The position numbers and the translations under genes are program-made. A stretch of 35,093 bases of DNA from the NCBI GenBank assembly GCA_902461565.1, contig CABPYL010000032.1, positions 1-35,093 on the forward strand, written 5' to 3'. The stretch comes from an uncultured Porphyromonadaceae bacterium. Its GTDB lineage: Bacteria; Bacteroidota; Bacteroidia; Bacteroidales; Muribaculaceae. The notes under the pieces are model-generated. The model did not search any database. It worked only from the letters and a program-made list of their open reading frames with translations, and had not been told where the DNA came from. This document shows positions 16,832 to 23,996 of the stretch, piece by piece. Within the stretch, counting starts at the first letter, position 1, and each line of letters starts with the position of its first letter.

Positions 16832-17828
16832 GTCTGGCAAAAAACGGCATTACAGCATTTAGTACAAGCAGGGCAACCACATATGTTGCCGCGAGCACAA
16901 AAAATTGTATATCCAAGGGGAAAGAACCGGCAAACCATCCGCCGAAAATGAAGCAGAAAAGCGACAGCCAGAGACACGCCTGTGTTATCAGGCAAAGAGT
17001 ACACCATGCTTTGGCACGGGTTTTCTGATACCACACGCTCCATATCGAGAACGGGCAGCAGCAGGCGTTTATAAGCGCCAGGTAACCCATATATTCCGGG
17101 AAGATGAGAAGTGCGCCAAGACTAACCGAGAAATAGGCAAAACCAACTTCGCTCCAGCTGAACAGGCCGAAGAAACTCGATGCTGTCGTACTCAGAACGG
17201 TGTGGCAGCCCGTGCGGTCAATCAGGCCGCAGATGCTGTCGCCGGTATCGGAGTGGATATTGAGCGACTTCAGCAGCAGATGGTATGTTACAAACAGGCC
17301 GCCAATGTTTATAAGCGTGAGCAGAACGGTGCTGAAATGCGCATATATTCCATTGGCTATGAACAGATACAGGAATATGAACGCCGCGGCGCCCATCAAA
17401 ATCCATTTTTTTGCCATAGTGGCGTCCTGCATGAACAGGTTGCGGTGGTAGTCGGGCTCGCAGGCGTTGTCGTGCGGCGATACAAGCATCACCGTACCGG
17501 TCCACATGCGCATGAAATCGTTGCGGCTAAGTGTCTGCGACCCCGTACAAGTGTTCACCTTCACTTTGTCGGCATCCACTTCATCCACCACCACAAAGCA
17601 ATCGGCAGTGGCGGCAAGAAAAGGGGTTGGCAGCAGCGGCAGGTCTGCAGCCTTGTCGCCCAAGGCAAGGGCACGGCTGTCCACACCATAGTCCTGCAAC
17701 ACTTTCGACAAACCGAAAAGCGAGCGGAACGTCATGGTGTTGAACCGCATGTCGGCGTAGGTGCGCGTATGCGGCACACCTAAGCCGGCAAGCAGGTGGG
17801 TAAGGATTGTAGGAGCGGAAGAGGCCAT
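16824..17828 (-). CDS. VKOR-family disulfide-forming membrane protein with N-terminal C39-like domain
   Basis: VKOR proteins reoxidise thioredoxin-fold partners using quinone, the bacterial alternative to DsbB. The 334-residue protein has a C39 peptidase-like N-terminal region (about 1-115) with no visible catalytic N-terminal cysteine, so it is probably non-proteolytic. Four to five membrane helices follow from about 142. The VKOR signature includes the loop cysteines Cys200 and Cys208 (SICGLIDRTGCHTVL), the SSFFGLFSWSEVG helix, and the redox pair Cys276/Cys279 (WYQKTRAKAWCTLC). The thioredoxin gene immediately upstream, 3 bases away, is the likely partner. This fusion type occurs in Bacteroidota, sometimes near peptide-export genes. 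No transporter is encoded here. Confidence 0.8.
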   Translation of the reverse strand: MASSAPTILTHLLAGLGVPHTRTYADMRFNTMTFRSLFGLSKVLQDYGVDSRALALGDKAADLPLLPTPFLAATADCFVVVDEVDADKVKVNTCTGSQTLSRNDFMRMWTGTVMLVSPHDNACEPDYHRNLFMQDATMAKKWILMGAAAFIFLYLFIANGIYAHFSTVLLTLINIGGLFVTYHLLLKSLNIHSDTGDSICGLIDRTGCHTVLSTTASSFFGLFSWSEVGFAYFSVSLGALLIFPEYMGYLALINACCCPFSIWSVWYQKTRAKAWCTLCLITQACLWLSLFCFIFGGWFAGSFPLDIQFFVLAATYVVALLVLNAVMPFFARHE

Positions 17829-17831
17829 TGC

Positions 17832-18131
17832 TCAGCTCATAAATCCCTGGAGTTTCTGGAGCAGTACATTGCCATCCATCTCGCCGGCATATCGCCATAC
17901 CTGACGGCCGTCGCGGTAGATGATGAAAGTAGGAGTGGCCTCGATACCTTCCGCCTCGGCGGCAGCTTCGTTCTTGTCGATGTCGAGCTGATAAATCTGC
18001 GCGCTGTCTCCGACAAGCTCCCGGATTTGAGCCACGACGGGCATCATCTCCTGGCAGTGGGGACACCAGGTGGCATAGAATTCAACCATAACGAGGGGGG
18101 CGGAATTGATTAGAGATGTGTAATCGGACAT
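17832..18131 (-). CDS. Thioredoxin-like protein (CPHC active site)
   Basis: This 99-residue single-domain thioredoxin has the active site WCPHC at 22-26, the family strand VEFYATW just before it, and TPTFIIYRDG with the cis-proline loop (EATPTF). CPHC is more oxidising than the usual CGPC, as in DsbA-like proteins. I chose the ATG at 18131 (MSDYTSLINS); a start ten codons upstream (18161) is possible. Neither version shows a signal peptide, which is odd for a VKOR partner acting outside the cytoplasm. It lies 3 bases before the VKOR gene. Confidence 0.85.
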   Translation of the reverse strand: MSDYTSLINSAPLVMVEFYATWCPHCQEMMPVVAQIRELVGDSAQIYQLDIDKNEAAAEAEGIEATPTFIIYRDGRQVWRYAGEMDGNVLLQKLQGFMS

Positions 18132-18204
18132 AATTAGTGGCGTTAAGTTCCACGGCGGCAATATGCCGTCGCAGAAATATAACGTCCGCGGCAGCCGCTT
18201 GGTT

Positions 18205-18621
18205 CTAACGCCGGTCGCAGGAAGGGCACAGGCCTTTGACCATGTAGTTTACGCTGTCCATACGGAATCCGTCGGGCAGCGGAATGCGCGGCACTTCGGT
18301 ATCGTGGAGACAGAATGTGCGATGGCATCCGGTACAGTAGAAATGTGGGTGAAGGTCGTCGTCGTTTTGCTCTCCGTAGCTTCTGCAAATCTCGTACATC
18401 GCTATACCACGACCGTCTTCCAGCACATGCACAACGTGTGAAGCCAACAGCAGGTTCAGGACGCGGAAAATGCTTGATTTTTCCATCGTAGGAAGTGCGG
18501 TATCCAACTCGGGAAGTCCCATAGGACAGTCGGCGCCGAGCAGAGCGTCAGCCACAAGCAGGCGGTTGGGCGTCGGTTTAATGCCTGCGCGTTCAAGGAT
18601 CTGGCGTGCTTCGCTAATCAT
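18205..18621 (-). CDS. Fur-family metal-dependent transcriptional repressor
   Basis: The 138-residue protein has a winged-helix N-terminal half (ARQILERAGIKPTPNRLLVADALL...MEKSSIFRVLNLL). The dimerisation/metal half has a C-x2-C pair (FYCTGCHRTFC), a His-rich segment DDLHPHFYC and a second C-x2-C (GLCPSCDRR), as in the structural zinc site of Fur/Zur/PerR proteins. Which metal it senses cannot be decided. I chose the start at 18621 because it is preceded by GGGAGGA and overlaps the trmB stop by four bases; the longer frame to 18789 is shadow sequence inside trmB. It is co-transcribed with trmB. Confidence 0.85.
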   Translation of the reverse strand: MISEARQILERAGIKPTPNRLLVADALLGADCPMGLPELDTALPTMEKSSIFRVLNLLLASHVVHVLEDGRGIAMYEICRSYGEQNDDDLHPHFYCTGCHRTFCLHDTEVPRIPLPDGFRMDSVNYMVKGLCPSCDRR

Positions 18622-19400
18622 TCCTCCCGCTCCTCTCCGTCTATTAAATCCGGCATCTGTATGTAGCCGCGCGAGTAACTGCGATAAGTATCGTCGGGTA
18701 TGGTGTCGGCCTCGGGCGGTTCCTGCAAAGTGCGTGATGCGTCGGGTCGCATACACAGATATTTGATTGTGAGGCCGCGGTCCAGCCACTGCTGCTCGTA
18801 ATGCGTGCGTATGGCAACAAGGGGGTCGGAAGCATCGCGCTCGGCGTGGATGTCGGTGCCGGCGTCCAGTATTTCCATGCCGTTGTATTCAGCCATCATT
18901 CTTGTGTAGGCATACAGGAAAGGGCTGTCGGATTTCAGCTTCACCAGGCCGCCGGGTACAAGCACACGGGTGTACATCTGCATCATACGTGTGCCGGTAA
19001 GGCGCTTGTTCTCCTTGCGCATCTGCGGATCGGGAAAGGTAATCCAAATCTCCGACACTTCGCCCGGCGCAAAGAAATGCTCGAGCAGTTCTATAGAGGT
19101 CCGCACGAAAGCAACGTTCTTCATTCCGTCGCGCATTGCTTTGGTGGCTCCGCTCCAGATCCTGGCTCCCTTTATGTCAATGCCTATGAAATTCATGTCC
19201 GGGAAACGTTGCGCCAGGCCTACGGTATATTCTCCTTTGCCGCATCCGAGTTCAAGAACAATGGGATTGTCGTTGCCGAAAAATGCGTTCCAACGGCCAC
19301 GGTATTCGAATTCCTCTTCTTTCAGTCGACCGAACGGATATTGAAGCACGAGCGGGTTTCCTTCAAGCTCGGCGAATTTGCGTAGTTTGTTCTTTCCCAT
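18618..19400 (-). CDS. trmB: tRNA (guanine(46)-N7)-methyltransferase
   Basis: TrmB uses S-adenosylmethionine to methylate G46 in the variable loop of tRNAs. The 260-residue sequence contains the SAM-binding motif I (VLELGCGKGEY, about 48-58), FIGIDIKGARIW, and the family signature WITFPDPQMRKENKRLTG. Length is slightly above typical because of a C-terminal extension of about 40 residues with no known motif. It starts 5 bases after the leucine-rich protein gene and overlaps the Fur-family gene. Confidence 0.95.
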   Translation of the reverse strand: MGKNKLRKFAELEGNPLVLQYPFGRLKEEEFEYRGRWNAFFGNDNPIVLELGCGKGEYTVGLAQRFPDMNFIGIDIKGARIWSGATKAMRDGMKNVAFVRTSIELLEHFFAPGEVSEIWITFPDPQMRKENKRLTGTRMMQMYTRVLVPGGLVKLKSDSPFLYAYTRMMAEYNGMEILDAGTDIHAERDASDPLVAIRTHYEQQWLDRGLTIKYLCMRPDASRTLQEPPEADTIPDDTYRSYSRGYIQMPDLIDGEEREE

Positions 19401-19405
19401 AATGG

Positions 19406-20818
19406 TCAGATAACGAATTTAAGAGAATATGACGAGCCGTCGGACAGCGTGGCCGCAACAAGCACAACACCAGATACAGCATTCTCCAGATTCATGCTGC
19501 AAGAGTCTGCACCGGGCGTGCACGAGGCCACAGCGAGACCTGCGGCGTTATACACGTCCACGCGTACAATATCGGCACTTTCGGCAGCGAGGACAAGATT
19601 TCCGCTTTCTATTCTGCCGCGCAGGCGTGATATCGGAACCGTCGTGGGGTCCACACCGTTTTCGGTCGCGGTGAGTATTTCAAAATCGCGCCATACATCG
19701 GCATCCCTGAAGGCATCCTCCATTCCTGCCGCGGCATACAGCCGCACCGCAGGGCGATCGATACCCTCGAAGACATCTTCACCGAGAGCGGGAACGGAGT
19801 TAAGTGAGCCGGCGAATATGTTCTCCAAACGCGACATGTGCGCCATCGCGCCGTCTCCGAGGCTTATCAAGGTCTGGGGCAGCACCACACTGCTCACCGA
19901 GACATCTCCGGCGAGGCAGTAGCGTCCAAGCTGCTCTATCCCGGGTAATTCCAGCATACCGGTGATGCCGCTGTTGGCAAAGGCATAGTCGGGAACGGTA
20001 GTACATTGTCCAGGCAATTCTACCGTACGGAGGTCGAAACAGTCCATAAACGCCATAGCACCTATACTGTCGGCGACGGCATTACCCATAGCGGCTTTCT
20101 CGAGACCGGAATACAGGAATGCCTTTGGACCGATGGCGCGCAGCGAATTACCGAAAGAGAAATCACGGAGACCAACGCAATTCACGAAAGCCTCTTTGTC
20201 TATCTTTGTTACAAGGGCGCCTCCATCCACTTCGGCAAGGCTCTGACAGTCTTTGAACATTGCTTCCGGTATGGTTGTGAGGCCATTGAGGCTAACTTGT
20301 TGCAGAAAGCGGCAACTGCTGAAAGTATAGCCGTCGTAATGCGCGGAGCCACAAAGCGTGGCGGTCTCAAGGCTGATACAACCGGCAAAAGCGCCTAATC
20401 CCACGCGACGAGTACTGTGAGGGAGGATAATATTCACCAATTGTGTGTTGCCGAAAGCCATATCTCCTATGTCAAGACCGGGCGGGAGAAGCACCTCACG
20501 CAGCCTGCTGCCGGCAAAAGTACCGGAAGGAATGGCCGCGGAAGGATATGAAGCACTGCCGCGCAACGGTTTGCCGGCATACGCGGTGATCGTCAGGGCC
20601 GACATGTCCAGATGCTCCAGCGCGGGCATTCTGTCGCCTATAAAAAACAGGTCGGAGGCATCGGCAGTACCTGTGAGCGTCAGGTCGGCGACATTCCAGA
20701 ACTCCTGGCCGACGAGTTTGCAGAGTTCACCGGGGCGACACTCGACGGTTTTCGCTCCGGCCGCCCAAACAGCAGCCACAAGCGCAAGCAGGAGATATGT
20801 ATAGCGTTCAATTCTCAT
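19406..20818 (-). CDS. BspA-like leucine-rich repeat surface protein
   Basis: This 470-residue secreted protein starts at the ATG at 20818, giving a clear signal peptide (MRIERYTYLLLALVAAVWAAGA); the longer frame to 20884 lies inside the upstream aminotransferase. From about 70 to 370 it has LRR_5/BspA-type repeats of about 23 residues (for example GTFAGSRLREVLLPPG, GAFAGCISLETATL, AFVNCVGLRDFSFGNSLRAIG). The C-terminal 70 residues (RVDVYNAAGLAVASC...SGVVLVAATLSDGSSYSLKFVI) resemble a T9SS sorting domain. Proteins of this class often bind host or bacterial surfaces. It sits 13 bases after the aminotransferase and 5 before trmB, an unusual place for a surface protein. Confidence 0.82.
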   Translation of the reverse strand: MRIERYTYLLLALVAAVWAAGAKTVECRPGELCKLVGQEFWNVADLTLTGTADASDLFFIGDRMPALEHLDMSALTITAYAGKPLRGSASYPSAAIPSGTFAGSRLREVLLPPGLDIGDMAFGNTQLVNIILPHSTRRVGLGAFAGCISLETATLCGSAHYDGYTFSSCRFLQQVSLNGLTTIPEAMFKDCQSLAEVDGGALVTKIDKEAFVNCVGLRDFSFGNSLRAIGPKAFLYSGLEKAAMGNAVADSIGAMAFMDCFDLRTVELPGQCTTVPDYAFANSGITGMLELPGIEQLGRYCLAGDVSVSSVVLPQTLISLGDGAMAHMSRLENIFAGSLNSVPALGEDVFEGIDRPAVRLYAAAGMEDAFRDADVWRDFEILTATENGVDPTTVPISRLRGRIESGNLVLAAESADIVRVDVYNAAGLAVASCTPGADSCSMNLENAVSGVVLVAATLSDGSSYSLKFVI

Positions 20819-20831
20819 TATAATGATAATG

Positions 20832-22037
20832 TCATTTAAGCATAATACGGCCCGGATATGCCTCGAGAGCATGCTGCAAGACAATCATGGCCTTTGCAAG
20901 CTCTTCCTTTTTGAGCACGTATGCCATTCGTACCTCGTTATACCCCATGCCCGGCGTGGTGTAGAAGCCAGATGCCGGCGCCATGAACACCGTCTCGCCG
21001 TTATAGTCGAATTCCTCGAGGCACCATCGGCAGAACTTATCGGCGTCGTCTACAGGCAGGCGCACAACGGTATAGAAGGCTCCCATAGGGATAGGCGTGT
21101 AGCATCCGGGAATTTTGTTGAGCTGGTCGACAAGAAACTTGCGCCGCTCCACATACTCGTTGTATGTCTCGAGCATATATTCCTGCGGTGTATCAATTGA
21201 AGCCTCCGCCACAATCTGGCCGAGCAGCGGGGGGCTGAGACGCGCCTGACAGAATTTCATCACATTTTTTTTAAGTTCCTTGTGTTTGGTAATAAGGGCG
21301 CCGATGCGTATGCCGCATTCGTTATATCGTTTGGATACCGAATCGATAAGCACCACCTTGTCCTCTATTCCCGGCAGATGGAAAGCCGAGATATATGGCG
21401 CACCGGTGTAGCAGAACTCGCGGTACACTTCGTCGGAAAAGAGGAAGAGGTCGTGTTTCAGCACCAGGTCTCGGATCTGCAGCATCTCCTTCATTGTGTA
21501 CAGGTAGCCCGTGGGATTATTGGGGTTGCATATAAGGATGCCTTTTGTGCGAGGTGTAATCAGCTTCTCGAACTTCTCGACGGGAGGAAGCTCGAAACCG
21601 TCGTCGATACTCGACGGAATTGTAACGATTTTCGCTCCTGCCGAAATGGCAAAAGCCATATAGTTGGCGTATGCCGGTTCGGGCACTATTATTTCGTCGC
21701 CGGGATCGAGGCAGGCCATGAAAGCGAACAGCACAGCTTCCGAACCGCCGGTGGTAACAATGATATCATCGACGTCCACATCGATATTGAATCGCTTATA
21801 ATACTGCTGTAGTTTGCGCCGCAGCGACAGCAGCCCATCTGAAGGGCTGTACTCCAGCACCGTGCGGTCTATGTTGCGCAGGGCTTCGAAAGCCGCGGGA
21901 GGCGTTGGCACATCGGGCTGACCGATATTCAGGCGATAAACTTTTATGCCTCGCTCAATAGCCTTATTGGCAAGCGGCACCAGACGTCGTATAGGGGAAG
22001 CGGGCATAATCTCGCCGCGCTGTGATACTTCAGGCAT
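20832..22037 (-). CDS. PLP-dependent class I/II aminotransferase (aspartate aminotransferase-like)
   Basis: The 401-residue enzyme belongs to fold-type I aminotransferases. Visible signatures are YRLNIGQPDVPTPP near the N-terminus, ILICNPNNPTGYLY (substrate carboxylate/PLP contacts), FSDEVYREFCY with the PLP-binding Asp and Tyr, the Schiff-base lysine at 236 in SVSKRY, and the arginine motif in GIRIGALIT. Length is normal. Substrate cannot be fixed from sequence; aspartate or a related amino acid is most likely. It is the first gene of a seven-gene co-directional run and has a -7 box just upstream. Confidence 0.88.
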   Translation of the reverse strand: MPEVSQRGEIMPASPIRRLVPLANKAIERGIKVYRLNIGQPDVPTPPAAFEALRNIDRTVLEYSPSDGLLSLRRKLQQYYKRFNIDVDVDDIIVTTGGSEAVLFAFMACLDPGDEIIVPEPAYANYMAFAISAGAKIVTIPSSIDDGFELPPVEKFEKLITPRTKGILICNPNNPTGYLYTMKEMLQIRDLVLKHDLFLFSDEVYREFCYTGAPYISAFHLPGIEDKVVLIDSVSKRYNECGIRIGALITKHKELKKNVMKFCQARLSPPLLGQIVAEASIDTPQEYMLETYNEYVERRKFLVDQLNKIPGCYTPIPMGAFYTVVRLPVDDADKFCRWCLEEFDYNGETVFMAPASGFYTTPGMGYNEVRMAYVLKKEELAKAMIVLQHALEAYPGRIMLK

Positions 22038-22062
22038 AATATTCTATAGATCAAACATTGCA

Positions 22063-22070
22063 CAAAAATA
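22063..22070 (-). promoter_or_regulatory. -7 promoter box for the aminotransferase operon
   Basis: Minus strand TATTTTTG fits TAnnTTTG, 26 bases before the aminotransferase start. No clear -33 element. Confidence 0.5.
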
Positions 22071-22132
22071 AGCAAAAGTTGGGGAAAATCATAATTTAGG
22101 TGGTTAAGATAGCAGTTTTAGCTTAATAGCAA

Positions 22133-22169
22133 TTAAAAAGAAAACTGCCCCGCTCCCGCGAGGCAGTTT
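22133..22169 (-). terminator. Terminator of the secreted T9SS-tail protein gene
   Basis: On the minus strand an 8-bp stem AAACTGCC/GGCAGTTT with a 12-base GC-rich loop is followed by TCTTTTTAATT. It lies directly after the stop at 22193. Confidence 0.8.
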
Positions 22170-22192
22170 CGAAAATATGAAACAACTATTTA

Positions 22193-23596
22193 TTATTTCA
22201 CAACTTTGGTAACATTTGCGCCCTGACGACGGATGTAAACGCCGTTTTCGGGGTTTGCAACGCGTACGCCCTGGAGGTTGAAGTATTCAACGGGAGCGTT
22301 GTTGTCGGCAACGATGCCTTCCACACCTGCGCCACCATTGTATTCGGGTTCTGCGAAGAGGTAGTAAGCAAAGCCGTTACCGGTTTTATAAACGAATACG
22401 TAAGCTGCGTGGTTGCCGTTATCGTCGGTAACAACCTGTGCGTCGAAGGTTACCACACGAGCGCCGGGGCCACCTTTTTCATGACCGAGACCGTCGGTGG
22501 GGAAGAGAGCCATACGCTTCATGCCGCCGAAAGTACCGCCTTCGCCGAGTTTAACAAGGTTGCTGCGGCAAGCCTGCTCGCCATCATATTCTTCGATGGA
22601 GTAGAGAAGGAATACGTCGTCGCCGAACGAGAATTCAACGGCGCCGGAGGGGTTGGTGCTGGGAACAAGACCTTTTTCGCCTTCAGCGAGTTCAGGCTCT
22701 TCCACTTCCTTGAAGTTGCTGATTGCGCTGCCTTCGGTTGTGAGGAGCACGGGGGTGCAGTTCATGTCGTCGAGGTAGAAGTTAGTGTAGTTCTGGTCTT
22801 CGTCGGCAACGATGTTAACGGTAGTACCGCCGTTGAAGTTGTCAATTTCGGGATAGAGGCTTTCTTTTTCTACATTGAGGCAGTAGTATTCGCCGTCAAC
22901 CAGGTGAGGACCGAATTCATCGGAACCCTGTTCGCAGGCCCAGCCGTAGATGTAGGTGTTGTCGGCTCCGGAGGGAGCAGCCATGATAACGCAGCGGCCT
23001 TCCTGACGGGTGAGGTCACCGGCAACGTCGATAAAGTCGACACGACCCGAGGAGGAGCGGTCGTCTTCGGTGAGACCGACAGCAGCCTGAAGCGTGCAGG
23101 CACCGGTTTCGGGATCTACGGAATAAACTTTCAGAGGATTGGAAGCACCGTCGGGATTGCTTTCGGAGGTGGCCCACATTGTGCCGCGGTAACCGCAAAC
23201 GTAGAGGTGACCGAAGTTGTCGTGGTCAATGAAGTTGGCGCAGAGCAGACCTTCCAGAGGAGCGCCGTCAACGGTGAGCTGGAGAGTCTTTTCATATTCG
23301 CCGGTAGCAGCATCGAAAACAGCCACAGCACCCTGATCCATAAGAGCGCCGTCGCCGCCAAGAACCTTGGAGCTTGCTACATATACCTTGCCGTTGAGAA
23401 CGGTACCGGTACGTACGTAGTCCAGCGAGGGGAATGCGGTGTTGACAAGTGCGCTAAACTTACCGTCGATAGCACGGTTGGCGGAAATCGAGGTGAAAGT
23501 GTAGCCGTCTACAGATTCGTAGGTGTTGCCGTCGGTAGCGGCGAAAGCACCGAACGATGCCACGAGGGCGGAAGCAAGAAGTAAACTTTTCTTCAT
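22193..23596 (-). CDS. Secreted propeller-like protein with C-terminal T9SS-type sorting tail
   Basis: This 467-residue protein has a signal peptide (MKKSLLLASALVASFGAFAA). A beta-rich region follows with propeller-like strands (VLNGKVYVASSKVLGG, GAVAVFDAATGEYEKTL, GHLYVCGYRGTMWA). The last 45 residues contain VEYFNLQGVRVANPENGVYI and end RRQGANVTKVVK, very similar to the tail of the giant amidase at 3226-7041. This tail matches the type A sorting sequences used by T9SS in related bacteria. Function of the body is unknown. It is a single-gene unit with its own terminator. A one-mismatch -7 box TACCTTTA (23696-23703, minus) could be its promoter. Confidence 0.7.
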   Translation of the reverse strand: MKKSLLLASALVASFGAFAATDGNTYESVDGYTFTSISANRAIDGKFSALVNTAFPSLDYVRTGTVLNGKVYVASSKVLGGDGALMDQGAVAVFDAATGEYEKTLQLTVDGAPLEGLLCANFIDHDNFGHLYVCGYRGTMWATSESNPDGASNPLKVYSVDPETGACTLQAAVGLTEDDRSSSGRVDFIDVAGDLTRQEGRCVIMAAPSGADNTYIYGWACEQGSDEFGPHLVDGEYYCLNVEKESLYPEIDNFNGGTTVNIVADEDQNYTNFYLDDMNCTPVLLTTEGSAISNFKEVEEPELAEGEKGLVPSTNPSGAVEFSFGDDVFLLYSIEEYDGEQACRSNLVKLGEGGTFGGMKRMALFPTDGLGHEKGGPGARVVTFDAQVVTDDNGNHAAYVFVYKTGNGFAYYLFAEPEYNGGAGVEGIVADNNAPVEYFNLQGVRVANPENGVYIRRQGANVTKVVK

Positions 23597-23996
23597 AGTC
23601 GGTTTAGGTTAATTAAATGTATTATATTATGATTGTTTTCCATGAAAAATAAGCCGAGTAGCCCGGTTCCTTTGGGGCGTGCTTATTACGCGGTGTAAAG
23701 GTAAGTATCTTTTTTGGTTTCTACTCTCAAAATATGATAAAAAATCTATAAACGATTGTTAAATAATGTATACAACTATAGAAGGTGCCTGATAAAGAGG
23801 TGAGACATAGGGTTGTTTTTATCTTCGCTCAATCGCGCGGGGAAAGCGATTCAGGGACGCGCCGGAGGCGCGTCCCTGTTCAGTTTTGTGGTTTGGCTGT
23901 CTAAAGCGTTGATACTCAGTGCCGTTGCTGACGTGCCAAAGGCACGTCCCTACATTGGTCGGTTGTCAGTTTTGTGGTTTGGCCGCTTTTTGCGGG
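23597..23996. other. 400-base intergenic region with REP-like repeats
   Basis: Upstream of the secreted protein gene at 23596 and downstream of the lipoprotein gene ending at 23997. The first 250 bases are AT-rich and probably hold the promoter of the 23596 gene. The rest holds two GC-rich palindromes and a 17-base direct repeat. No credible coding sequence. Confidence 0.6.
23852..23983. repeat. REP-like palindromes flanked by a direct repeat
   Basis: First palindrome: CAGGGACGCGCC (23852-23863), GGA loop, perfect complement 23867-23878. Second: GACGTGCC (23930-23937), AAA loop, complement 23941-23948, followed by the same CCCT. Each unit is followed by CAGTTTTGTGGTTTGGC, at 23881-23897 and 23967-23983. 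The common core GACGYGCC-NNN-GGCRCGTCCCT looks like a dispersed REP-type element. It may also act as a transcription end for the lipoprotein operon. Confidence 0.7.

Noticed and set aside
22409..23584. 391-residue plus-strand ORF opposite the secreted T9SS-tail protein
   Set aside because: Low-complexity valine/glycine-rich shadow; the minus-strand frame has a signal peptide, a sorting tail and a terminator.
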